Below are positions 48,495-57,482 of a DNA stretch of 64,000 nucleotides, piece after piece. Source of the DNA: an uncultured Clostridia bacterium. GTDB taxonomy: Bacteria > Bacillota > Clostridia > Oscillospirales > Oscillospiraceae. Location of the stretch: the NCBI GenBank assembly GCA_946186375.1, contig CAMHMZ010000002.1, positions 62,001-126,000 on the forward strand, in the 5' to 3' direction. The notes under the pieces are model-generated. The model saw nothing but the letters and a program-made list of their open reading frames with translations, was not told the DNA's origin and ran no database searches. Each line of letters opens with the position of its first letter. The first letter of the stretch is position 1. A program made the translations under genes and the position numbers.

Positions 48495-49847
48495 ATGGAT
48501 AAAAACGATCTGACACAGGGGAGCATCCTTAAAAAGCTCGGCCTGTTCTTTTTTCCCATTCTTTTTGGCATGCTGTTTCAGCAGCTGTACAACACCGTCG
48601 ACGCCGTGATCGTCGGCAAATGCGTCGGCCCGGCGGCGCTGGCCGCGGTCGGCGGCAGCCCGGCAGTCATCGTCAACCTCGTCATTGGCTTCTTCGCGGG
48701 GCTCGCCTCCGGCGCCTCGGTGATCATCTCGCAGTATTTCGGCTGCCGCGACCGCGAAAGGCTTCTGCAGGCCGAGCATACGATCCTGCTCTTCTGTCTG
48801 GTGATCGGTCTGCTGCTGACGGCGCTGGGCCTGGTCTCGGCGAGCTGGTCCCTGCGCCTTGTGAAGACGCCCGAGGATATCCTCGCAGACTCGGCCCGCT
48901 ATCTGCGCATCTACTATGTGGGCGCCGCGCCCCTGCTGCTCTTCAACATCGGCTCGGGCGTGCTGCGCGCTGTGGGCGATTCGCGGCATCCGCTCGTCTT
49001 TCTCGGCGTCTGCTGCGCGCTGAACATCGCGCTGGATCTGCTGTTTGTGGCCGGGCTCTCGATGGGCGTTGCCGGGGCGGCCTGGGCGACCGTCATCTCG
49101 CAGAGCGTGAGCGCCGTGCTGGTGCTGGGCCATCTCCACCATGCCGATCCCCTGCTCCGCCTTGACTTTTCGCGCCTGCGCATCTATCCCGCCGCGCTGC
49201 GCCGCATCCTCTATATCGGCGTCCCGGCCGGGCTGCAGAGCGCCATGTACTCTGTCTCCAACCTGATCATCCAGGCCGCTGTCAACGCCCTCGGCACGAC
49301 GGTCGTCGCCGCCTGGACCGCCGTGAGCAAATACGACGGGCTCTACTGGGTCGTCAGCAACTCCTTCGGCGCGGCTATCTGCACCTTTGTCGGCCAGAAC
49401 TATGGCGCCGGGCTCTTCGACAGGATGAAAAAGGGCATCCGCCAGTGGCTCCTGGTCGCGCTCGGTACCTCCGTCGCGATCTCTGCTCTGCTGATCGGCT
49501 TTTCCGATCTGGGCTTCCGGCTTTTCACGGACGACCCCGCCGTCATCCGGGAGGCCAGCGCCATGCTCTGGTACTTTGTCCCCTTCTATTTTATCTGGTC
49601 CTTCATCGAGGTCATCTCCAATTCGCTGCGCGGCGCGGGCGATTCCTTCCGGCCGATGCTGATCATCCTCTGCGGCGTTTGCCTGCTGCGCATCGTCTAC
49701 ATCGCCTTCGTGATCCCGCAGTGGCACACGGTTTTGAGTGTCAGCCTCTCTTACCCCATCTCCTGGGCGCTGACCGCGCTGGTGTTCACGGTCTATTATT
49801 TGCGCGGGACGTGGCTCACAAGGCTCCGCGCCCACGAATCCAACTAA
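48495..49847 (+). CDS. MATE family efflux transporter
   Basis: NTVDAVIVGKCVGPAALAAVGGSPAVIVNLVIGFFAGLASGASVIISQYFG. Confidence 0.94.
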   Translation: MDKNDLTQGSILKKLGLFFFPILFGMLFQQLYNTVDAVIVGKCVGPAALAAVGGSPAVIVNLVIGFFAGLASGASVIISQYFGCRDRERLLQAEHTILLFCLVIGLLLTALGLVSASWSLRLVKTPEDILADSARYLRIYYVGAAPLLLFNIGSGVLRAVGDSRHPLVFLGVCCALNIALDLLFVAGLSMGVAGAAWATVISQSVSAVLVLGHLHHADPLLRLDFSRLRIYPAALRRILYIGVPAGLQSAMYSVSNLIIQAAVNALGTTVVAAWTAVSKYDGLYWVVSNSFGAAICTFVGQNYGAGLFDRMKKGIRQWLLVALGTSVAISALLIGFSDLGFRLFTDDPAVIREASAMLWYFVPFYFIWSFIEVISNSLRGAGDSFRPMLIILCGVCLLRIVYIAFVIPQWHTVLSVSLSYPISWALTALVFTVYYLRGTWLTRLRAHESN

Positions 49848-49852
49848 TACTA

Positions 49853-50000
49853 TTTCCTGATTAAATTCTTTAATCAGGAAAGCCGCAGTTTCTGCGGCGT
49901 TTTCAGCGCAAAACGCTGAAAACACGTCTCATACAGAACCTCTACGCGCCCTATGGCGCTATGAAAACCTTTAAGCGATTAAAGGTTTTCATGAGGTTCT
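49853..50000. repeat. Cluster of perfect hairpins with an outer closing stem
   Basis: Stems at 49853-49881 (13 bp), 49882-49898 (7 bp), 49899-49923 (10 bp), 49946-49959 (5 bp), 49963-49990 (12 bp), and AGAACCTC 49935-49942 / GAGGTTCT 49993-50000. Confidence 0.9.
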
Positions 50001-50015
50001 AGTATAAATATAGCG

Positions 50016-50041
50016 GAAAGCCGCCCTGTCGGGCGGCTTTC
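50016..50041. terminator. Bidirectional terminator MATE / pyruvate kinase
   Basis: GAAAGCCGCCC-TGTC-GGGCGGCTTTC. Confidence 0.75.
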
Positions 50042-50043
50042 TT

Positions 50044-51012
50044 TCATTGTTGATATTTTTCCGCCTCACGCACGGTGCGGGCGAGAAAGCGGATCGTCTC
50101 GACCGGATAGGCGCCGACGGCGGTCTCCCCCGTGACCATCACGGAGGCCGCGCCGTCGAGCACGGCGTTGAAGATATCGCTGACCTCCGCGCGGGTCGGC
50201 ACGGGGCTGCGTTCCATGGAGGCAAGCATCTGCGTGACGACCATGAAGGGTCTGCCCGCCGCGCGGCAGGCGGCGGAGATGCGCTTCTGCAGCGCCGGCA
50301 GCTCCCACAGGGGGCCGGTGTTGCCGAGGTCGCCGCGCGCGATCACGATCTCATCGCACGCGTCCAGCAGTTCCGGGAGGTTCTTGACGCCCTCGCGGCT
50401 CTCGATCTTGGCATAGAGTCGGATCTGCTCCCCACCCGCAGCGTCGAGCGCGGCGCGCACGGCCTGCAGATCCTCCCGGCCGCGCACGAAGGGCTGCATC
50501 ACCGCCGTCACGCCGAAGCTTTTCGCGTCGGCGATATTTTGAAGATCGCTCTCCGTCAGGGCCGGGAGGCGGATCTCCTTTCCCGGCAGCGCCACACTTT
50601 TGCGGCTGTGCAGCAGCCCGCCGCGCACGACGAGGGCGCTCTCCGCCGTAAGGCAGCGCAGCAAAAGCTTTCCGTCGTCCAGCAGCAGCTCCTGGCCCGG
50701 CTCGAGCGCGGCCAGGACGCTCTCCGGCAGCGGGATCGCTTCGCGCAGCGTCACGCTCTCGCCCTCTGTAAGCGTCAGCGGATCTGAAAGCGCGCCGATG
50801 CGCAGCTCCGGCCCCTGCATGTCGATCAGAAGCTCCGGGCTCACGCCGCAGCGCGCCGCCGCCTCGCGCAGGGCCTTGACCTGTCCCGCAGCCTCGCGCA
50901 GCGTGACGTGCGAGAGATTGAGCCGCACGCCGGTCATCCCCTCGCGCAGCATGCGCTCGAGGACTTCAGCCGAAGCGCAGGCGGGCCCCAGGGTCCCGTA
51001 GATCTGCGTCAT
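50044..51012 (-). CDS. Short pyruvate kinase-like protein lacking the C-terminal domain
   Basis: YGTLGPACAS; LLIDMQGPELRIG; AKIESREGVKNLPELL; VIARGDLG; VVTQMLASME...PTRAEVSDIFNAVLDGAASVMVTGETAVGAYPVETI. Confidence 0.88.
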   Translation of the reverse strand: MTQIYGTLGPACASAEVLERMLREGMTGVRLNLSHVTLREAAGQVKALREAAARCGVSPELLIDMQGPELRIGALSDPLTLTEGESVTLREAIPLPESVLAALEPGQELLLDDGKLLLRCLTAESALVVRGGLLHSRKSVALPGKEIRLPALTESDLQNIADAKSFGVTAVMQPFVRGREDLQAVRAALDAAGGEQIRLYAKIESREGVKNLPELLDACDEIVIARGDLGNTGPLWELPALQKRISAACRAAGRPFMVVTQMLASMERSPVPTRAEVSDIFNAVLDGAASVMVTGETAVGAYPVETIRFLARTVREAEKYQQ

Positions 51013-52127
51013 ACAGCGCCTCCCCTCAGGCTGTCGAAGGAGCTTTTCGCTTCGTCCCACAGTACGTCCTTGCCCGCCAGGGCGAGCTTTTTCATCGTCT
51101 CCAGCGCGTCGCGCCGCAGCGCCGGGTCGAGCTCGCGCACCGCACGCAGCACCGCGTTATAGCTGACGCGCTTGTTGGCGTTGAGCTCTGTAAGCGTGAC
51201 GGCGCCGGTGGCCTCCAGCGAATCGAAGATCGCGGAGACGAGATTGGCCCGCTGCGTGTCGCTGAGCATGTCCATCCAGCGGTCGAGCGCCTCGTTGAGG
51301 AGCTGACTGACGGTGCTGAGGCGCTCCGCTTTTGCAAAGCCCTTTCCTTCCACGAGCCAGGTATAGGGGCTGTGCTGCTGGGGGCCCTCTGCGGAGCTCT
51401 TGATCACGATGGGCGTCTCCCCCGCCGTCAGCAGCAGGCCGATGACCGTGCCCTCCGGTACGATCTTGATGAGCTTTGGCGAGATCTCCCGATAGAGGGC
51501 GCGCTCCGTGATCTCCCGGCGAAAGCCCGGGCCGTCGTTGGAGTAGACGGCGGCGATGCGGCTTTTGACAGCGCTTGCGCAGAAGGCCGCGGCGTAGAAG
51601 GCGAGGTTGCCGCCCTTGGAGTGTCCGCCGACGCGCAGAAGGCCCTCGTGATGTGCCGCCGCCTCGTCGAGATAGGCCGCCGCCAGGCGCTGGCCGGGCG
51701 TCTCGCTGAGGACGCAGAGGTTGAAGTCCTCCCGCCAGCCGACGATGGTGTTGTCCGTGCCGCGGAAGGAAACGAAGACGGAGCCGTCGTCGAGCTCGAT
51801 GGTGAGGGCCGCAAACTGCAGCTGCTCCTTTTCATCGGTCTTGTCGGCATAGGCGCTGAGCCTTGCCGAGCCGAAGCGCTCGCTTGCGGCGGCGCGCTGC
51901 AGGAGCAGGCCGGGATCGTTTGCCATGTGGGACTGATTGCGTCCCTCCTCGGCATAGCGCCGCGCGGCTTCACGCAGCGTGACGCTCTCCCCCGCTGCTT
52001 CCGGCACGATGCCGCCGAGCTCGGCGTAGGCCAGCTCCGAGAGAATGAGATTATCTACCTCATTGAAGGGATCGCGTGCAAACGGCAGGTCGCCCCGCCA
52101 GTCGATATAGTCCAGGAAATTTGCCAT
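51009..52127 (-). CDS. DUF2974 (Mbeg1-like) alpha/beta hydrolase
   Basis: MANFLDYIDWRGDLPFARDPFNEVDNLILSELAY; FVSFRGTDNTIVGWREDF; VGGHSKGGNLAFYAA. Confidence 0.9.
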   Translation of the reverse strand: MANFLDYIDWRGDLPFARDPFNEVDNLILSELAYAELGGIVPEAAGESVTLREAARRYAEEGRNQSHMANDPGLLLQRAAASERFGSARLSAYADKTDEKEQLQFAALTIELDDGSVFVSFRGTDNTIVGWREDFNLCVLSETPGQRLAAAYLDEAAAHHEGLLRVGGHSKGGNLAFYAAAFCASAVKSRIAAVYSNDGPGFRREITERALYREISPKLIKIVPEGTVIGLLLTAGETPIVIKSSAEGPQQHSPYTWLVEGKGFAKAERLSTVSQLLNEALDRWMDMLSDTQRANLVSAIFDSLEATGAVTLTELNANKRVSYNAVLRAVRELDPALRRDALETMKKLALAGKDVLWDEAKSSFDSLRGGAV

Positions 52128-52195
52128 ATCCGTGTCTCCTTGTCTGCAGGTGTCGTTCATTCCCCGGGGAAACGGGATCTCCCTGCGGCATGGTC

Positions 52196-52235
52196 AAGGC
52201 CCGCGGGAGAAGGTCTCTCCGCGCGGGCCTTATTT
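52196..52235 (-). terminator. Terminator of the HtrA gene
   Basis: AAGGCCCGCGGGAGA...TCTCCGCGCGGGCCTT. Confidence 0.75.
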
Positions 52236-52248
52236 TATTTGTAGCTTG

Positions 52249-53571
52249 TCAGCCGTAGATATCGTTCGTGTCGACGAGCTTGACGTCCACCTCGAAGATC
52301 TCACCCTCGCGCCAGAGCTTGAAGTGCAGCGAGTCGCCGACCTGGAACTGATCCTTGATCGCGGCGACCTCCGCCGTCTCCGAGACCGGCTGCCCGTTGA
52401 CCTCGAGCAGGATATCGCCCTCGCGCAGGCCCTGGGCCAGGGCGTCGGAGCCCTCGCTCACGTCTGTGATATACAACCCGCCCGGCAGATCGTACTCCTT
52501 GGCAGCGCTCTCCGGGATGGGTCCGATGGTAATGCCGATGGAGGGGCGGCCGCGCACCTCACCGGTTTCGATGAGGGAGTTGATGACGCTGACCACGGTG
52601 CCGCTCGGGATGGCAAAGCCGATGCCCTCGATGCTCGAAGCGCTGGACATCATCTTCATGTTCGTGATGCCGATGACCTGCCCGTGCATGTTGAAGAGGG
52701 GCCCGCCGGAGTTGCCCTCGTTGATGGCGGTGTTCGTCTGCAGCAGGTTCATGCTGCGACCCTTGTAGCTGACGCCGCGCTCGATGGCGGAGATGATGCC
52801 GTCGGTGAGCGTCATGCGGAAGCTCTCGCCCAGGGGGTTGCCGATCGCAGCGACGCGCTCGCCCACGGTCAGCACGTCGCTCTGGCCGAACTCCGCCGCG
52901 GGAAGCCCTGTGGCCTCGATCTTCAGCACGGCGATATCGCTGATGCTGTCGGCGCCGACGAGCCTGGCCTCGAATTCCCTGTCATCATAGAGGGTAACCA
53001 CGGCGCGGTCGCAGCCGTCCACGACGTGGGTGTTCGTGAGGATCAGCCCGTCGGACGAAAGGATGACGCCGCTGCCCCAGCTGTAGCCGACCTGCTTGCC
53101 GGTGTAGCCGCTGATGCCGACCACGGAGGGCGAGCATTTCTGATACAGCTCCTGCAGGCTCAGTTCTTCTCCAACCGCGGCCTTGACCGAGACCTGGAGC
53201 TTACTGCCGAGCTTGACCTTTTCGATGTCGACGCGCGCGGGTGTATTCTCGACCGACTCATAGTAGCTGCGGAAGAAATCGCGCCAGTCGTCGGGCATGC
53301 TGTCAGGCACCTCGCCGGGCAGCTCATCCGTAAAGGGCGTGTCCTCCCGCTGCGCGGGCGTGTTCGCCGGGGCGCTCTTGCCCGAGCCCGTCTCCCGGAA
53401 GGCGATGCTGCTGCCGATCAGAAGCATTAGCCCCAGGCAGCTCCAGAGCGCGATACGCCAACCTTTCTTCAGCTTTTTCTTTGTTTTCTTCTGTTCCTGC
53501 GCCGGCTGCTGCTTCTCGCTTGTCAGCGGCGCGTACCAGCTTTCGCTGCCATACCAGCTCTCGTTGCTCAT
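52249..53571 (-). CDS. HtrA/DegP-like trypsin-PDZ serine protease with N-terminal TM
   Basis: GSGVILSSDGLILTNTHVVDG; NEGNSGGPLFNMHGQVIGI; PDZ region GSDALAQGLREGDILLEVNGQPV. Confidence 0.94.
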   Translation of the reverse strand: MSNESWYGSESWYAPLTSEKQQPAQEQKKTKKKLKKGWRIALWSCLGLMLLIGSSIAFRETGSGKSAPANTPAQREDTPFTDELPGEVPDSMPDDWRDFFRSYYESVENTPARVDIEKVKLGSKLQVSVKAAVGEELSLQELYQKCSPSVVGISGYTGKQVGYSWGSGVILSSDGLILTNTHVVDGCDRAVVTLYDDREFEARLVGADSISDIAVLKIEATGLPAAEFGQSDVLTVGERVAAIGNPLGESFRMTLTDGIISAIERGVSYKGRSMNLLQTNTAINEGNSGGPLFNMHGQVIGITNMKMMSSASSIEGIGFAIPSGTVVSVINSLIETGEVRGRPSIGITIGPIPESAAKEYDLPGGLYITDVSEGSDALAQGLREGDILLEVNGQPVSETAEVAAIKDQFQVGDSLHFKLWREGEIFEVDVKLVDTNDIYG

Positions 53572-55022
53572 ATGCGTTCCCCAGACTTTCCTTGTTTGAT
53601 CTCCGTCAGCGGCAGCGTGAACACAAATTCCGTCATGCCGTCGGCGCTTTTCACGGCGATGTCCTCGTCGTGGCTGTTGATGATGGTCTTGACCAGATAG
53701 AGCCCCAGGCCGACGCCGTCCTTATCCAGGCTGCGGGATCGGTCGGACTTGTGAAAACGGTCGAAAATAAAGGGAAGATCCTCCGGCGGGATGGTCTCGC
53801 CGCAGTCCTTGACGGATACATAGGCCTTCTTGCCCTCGCGATAGAGCCGCAGGGTGATGCAGCTGCCCGGCGCGGCGAATTTCACCGCGTTATCCAGGAG
53901 GTTATAGATCACCTGCGTGATCGCGTCCTTGTCGGCGCGCACCATGATGTGGTTGTCCGGCAGCTGCGGATCGACGTCGAGCCGCTTTTTCGTTGCGCGG
54001 CTTTCAAAGCTCAAAAGCGTCTGCAAAATGAGCTCCGTCAGATCGAAGTCCGTCCTTCTCGTCGGGTCGGCTGCGCGGGCGCGCATCTGCGACACGTCCA
54101 GCATGTCCCGCACGAGGCGTGACAGGCGTCTTGTCTCGTCCCGGATGGAGCGCAGGTATTTCTCCTCGTCCTCCTTGGGAATCGTGCCGTCCAGAATACC
54201 GTCGGCAAAGCCCGCGATCGTGGTCATGGGCGTACGCAGTTCGTGGGAAATGTTGGCGATGAACTCGCTGCGCCTGGCCTCGGCGCTCTCCAGCGAGTCG
54301 GCCATTTTATTGAAGGAGTCGATCAGCGCTCCCATCTCGTCCGTCGGGTCCTCCTCCTGCTTGACACGCACAGAGAAGTCGCCCCGGGCGAATTTCCGGG
54401 AAGCGGCGGCGATCTCGTCGAGCGGCCGTGCCATGCGCTTGGAATAAATGAGACTCAGCGCGAGCGCCGCCAGAAAGACGCCGATCGCCACGAGTGAGGC
54501 CACGCCCAGGAAGGTCGACCAGGCGCCGAGGATGCTGTCGATGCCGTTGGTGACGAAGACATAGCCCAGCGCTTCTCCGCTGCGGGCTGTAACAGGCTTG
54601 GCCACGATGAAACGGTCTTTAGAATAGAAGCCGTCGAGCGAGCTGATCTGCTCATACTGTCCTTCCGCGTCGAGCTGCTGCAGCATCGCCTCCGGCATCT
54701 GAGCGCCGATATGCTCGCACAGGGCGCCGCGATCCGAACAGGAGACGATGCGCCCGCTCCGGTTGGCCAGAAAGATGTGGTTGCCGGTGCTGCTCGAGAT
54801 GGAGCTGAGGTTCAGGCGCAGCGCCCAACTCGTCAGATCCTCGCTCTCGCCCATGGCTGAGGCCAGGCGCGCGATCTCGTCAGCACTTTTCTCCATCGTG
54901 CCCTGGTATTCGTCCAGCACGAAGCTGCGCCCGATGCCGACGAAGGCCACCGCCACGATCAGAAAGCAGAGCGCGACCATCGTGGCCGTGGCCACGAAGT
55001 TGCGCAGATAGATGCTTTTCAC
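53568..55022 (-). CDS. HAMP-domain sensor histidine kinase
   Basis: FIANISHELRTPMTTIAGFADGILDG; GVGLGLYLVKTIINSH; GTG start. Confidence 0.94.
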   Translation of the reverse strand: MKSIYLRNFVATATMVALCFLIVAVAFVGIGRSFVLDEYQGTMEKSADEIARLASAMGESEDLTSWALRLNLSSISSSTGNHIFLANRSGRIVSCSDRGALCEHIGAQMPEAMLQQLDAEGQYEQISSLDGFYSKDRFIVAKPVTARSGEALGYVFVTNGIDSILGAWSTFLGVASLVAIGVFLAALALSLIYSKRMARPLDEIAAASRKFARGDFSVRVKQEEDPTDEMGALIDSFNKMADSLESAEARRSEFIANISHELRTPMTTIAGFADGILDGTIPKEDEEKYLRSIRDETRRLSRLVRDMLDVSQMRARAADPTRRTDFDLTELILQTLLSFESRATKKRLDVDPQLPDNHIMVRADKDAITQVIYNLLDNAVKFAAPGSCITLRLYREGKKAYVSVKDCGETIPPEDLPFIFDRFHKSDRSRSLDKDGVGLGLYLVKTIINSHDEDIAVKSADGMTEFVFTLPLTEIKQGKSGERI

Positions 55023-55025
55023 GCC

Positions 55026-55709
55026 TTACTCCAGCACTTCGAACTTATAGCCCACGCCCCAGACCGTCTTGAGAGACCATTTCTCCGAGACGCCCTCGAG
55101 CTTTTCGCGCAGACGCTTGATGTGTACGTCGACCGTCCGCGAGTCGCCGAAATAATCGAAGCCCCAGACCTCGTCGAGAAGCTGGTTGCGCGTGAAGACG
55201 CGGTTCGGCGAGGAGGCCAGATGGAACAGCAGCTCCATCTCCTTGGGCGGCGTGTCCACCTTTTTCCCGTCGACGATCAGCTCATAGGAGTCGAGATTGA
55301 TGATCAGCTTGTCATAGCTGAGCTTCTTCTCCACCGGCGCATCCGCGTCCTTGCGGCGCATGACCGCATGCACGCGGGCGATCAGCTCCTTGACGTCGAA
55401 GGGCTTGGTTACATAATCATCCGCACCCATCTCGAGACCATTGACTTTATCGCTGATCTCTCCTTTTGCGGTTAACATAATGATAGGAGTCGAGGACTTC
55501 TTGCGGATATCCCGGCAAACCTGCCAGCCGTCCTTGACGGGCAGCATGATGTCCAGCAGCACGACATCCGGCTGGAAGAGATCAAAGTCGCTCTCGGCCT
55601 TGCCGCCGTCAGAGGCGATCATGACCTCGAAGCCGTCCCGGCCCAGATACAGGCGCAGCAGCTCCGCAATATTGCCGTCGTCCTCCACGACCAGTGCGCG
55701 TTTACTCAT
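55026..55709 (-). CDS. OmpR/PhoB-family response regulator
   Basis: ALVVEDDGNIAELLRLYLGRDGF; DVVLLDIMLP; winged-helix VFTRNQLLDEVWGFDYFGDSRTVDVHIKRLREKL. Confidence 0.96.
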   Translation of the reverse strand: MSKRALVVEDDGNIAELLRLYLGRDGFEVMIASDGGKAESDFDLFQPDVVLLDIMLPVKDGWQVCRDIRKKSSTPIIMLTAKGEISDKVNGLEMGADDYVTKPFDVKELIARVHAVMRRKDADAPVEKKLSYDKLIINLDSYELIVDGKKVDTPPKEMELLFHLASSPNRVFTRNQLLDEVWGFDYFGDSRTVDVHIKRLREKLEGVSEKWSLKTVWGVGYKFEVLE

Positions 55710-55802
55710 AACTACGTTCCTCCGTTTACACTTCTGACTTTTTATTATACACAAATTATAGCGCGTCGGGAAGAGCAAAGGTTAAAAAAATGTAAAAAAC
55801 GA

Positions 55803-55848
55803 AAAGCCCGCTGGCGGTCTCTTGCGGCTCCGCCAGCGGGCTTTGCTC
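55803..55848 (-). terminator. Terminator of the dipeptidase gene
   Basis: AAAAGCCCGCTGGCGG...CCGCCAGCGGGCTTT. Confidence 0.75.
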
Positions 55849-55858
55849 TGTATACCGG

Positions 55859-57238
55859 TCAGAAGCTGAGCTTTTCCAGCTCGATGAGCGCCACGATATA
55901 GACCTTCAGCGCCTCGAGAAGCCAGGCCTTGCAGGCCGCCTCGTCCACGCCGTGGATGGGTCCGGCGAAGTCCGGCTGCGGCCGCTCCGGGTGCTCGGGT
56001 CCGAAGGACACGGCGTTCGGGAAGTCGCGCGCGTAGGTGCCGCCGCCGATGGTATAGGGCTCGGCGTTTTCGCCGGTGACGGCGTTGTAGGCGCCGATGC
56101 AGGCGCGGATCTCCGGCTTGTCAAGGCTCATGTAGAAAGGCGGCGCGTCGCGCTCGACCGTGACCTCGCATACATCGCCCACCTTCTCGCGGATCTTGGC
56201 CGCGATCTGCTCGCCGCTGGTGTTCGTGGGATAACGGCTGTCGAGCGTCTGGAACATGCGGCCGTCCTCCACGCCGATCACGCCGCCGACAAGCGTGAGG
56301 GGCTTGAAGAGCCCGTCGTCAGCCTGTACGCCGAGGCCGCTGCCGTCGCTGTTTTCGTTGAGCATCGCCACCGCGCGCAGGAATTTCGCCTCCTGTTCCC
56401 CGGCAAGGCCCTTCTCAAGCAGGTAATTGACCAGCACGCCGATGGCGTTGACCGTGCCCTCGGGCAGCGAGGCGTGGCCGCCGACGCCGACAGCCGTCAG
56501 ATGCCAGAGGCCGTCTTCGGTCTTTTCCGCCGTCACGCCGGGGGCGCTCCCGGCCTTCTCCGCCTTCACCCAGGCCTCCGCCTTGTCGGGAATGGCGTTG
56601 GCCGCAAAGCCGCCCTTGATGTCGACGAGCTTTTCCATCGGCACCTTCGCTATCATGCGCCCGTGGTAGATGCCCTTCTCACCGTTGCAGAGGGGGAAGT
56701 TCGCGTCCGGGCTGAAGCAGAAGAGCGGCGCGCGGAAATGGGCCAGATAGTAGTCCACATCGCCCATGCCGGTCTCCTCGTTCGCGCCGAGCAGGGCGCG
56801 CACGGGATAGCGCAGGGGGATGCCGCGATCCTTGAGATATTTGAGTGCGTACAGGCACAGCACGCTCGGCCCCTTGTCGTCCATGACGCCGCGGCCGATG
56901 ATATAGCCCTCCCGCTCGCGCATTGTGAAGGGGTCCTCCGTCCAGCCGTCGCCGACGGGGACCACGTCGAGATGCGTAATGGTGGCGAGATAGTCCTCGC
57001 CCTCGCCGATCTCAGCGTATCCGATATAGTTTTCGCAGTTGACCGTTTTCAGCCCCAGCTCGCGGGCGATGCGCAGCCCCTCGTCCAGCGCGCGGGCCGG
57101 GCCCTCGCCGAAGGGGGCGCCGGGCGCCGCCTCGCCCTCCACGCTGTTGATCGCCACGAGGCGGGCGATGTTCGCAAAGATCTCCTCTTCATGCGCCTCA
57201 ATAAAGGCGTCGATCTCCCGGTTCAGAATGTCGTCCAT
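55859..57238 (-). CDS. Sapep/PepV family Mn2+-dependent dipeptidase
   Basis: ATITHLDVVPVGDGWTEDPFTMREREGYIIGRGVMDDKGP; GANEETGMGDVDYYL. Confidence 0.93.
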   Translation of the reverse strand: MDDILNREIDAFIEAHEEEIFANIARLVAINSVEGEAAPGAPFGEGPARALDEGLRIARELGLKTVNCENYIGYAEIGEGEDYLATITHLDVVPVGDGWTEDPFTMREREGYIIGRGVMDDKGPSVLCLYALKYLKDRGIPLRYPVRALLGANEETGMGDVDYYLAHFRAPLFCFSPDANFPLCNGEKGIYHGRMIAKVPMEKLVDIKGGFAANAIPDKAEAWVKAEKAGSAPGVTAEKTEDGLWHLTAVGVGGHASLPEGTVNAIGVLVNYLLEKGLAGEQEAKFLRAVAMLNENSDGSGLGVQADDGLFKPLTLVGGVIGVEDGRMFQTLDSRYPTNTSGEQIAAKIREKVGDVCEVTVERDAPPFYMSLDKPEIRACIGAYNAVTGENAEPYTIGGGTYARDFPNAVSFGPEHPERPQPDFAGPIHGVDEAACKAWLLEALKVYIVALIELEKLSF

Positions 57239-57482
57239 GCTGCCGCTCCTTTTCAGATGATTCCGGCCCCCGCCGGCCGAGGTCTTGTTGTTCGTTTCCA
57301 GTATACTCTTTTGCTTCGGAACTTGCAATCTTTCCTTTGCTGTGAACAGAAGGCCCGTTTTTTCCGGGATCGGGTTTGCTTTTTTGATCGGCCTGTGATA
57401 GGATAAACGCAGCGTTTTTTCCTGTTTGCGCCTTCGGATCCGGAGCGCAGACAGACTTCAGTCTCTTGGAGGAGACCCTTTG

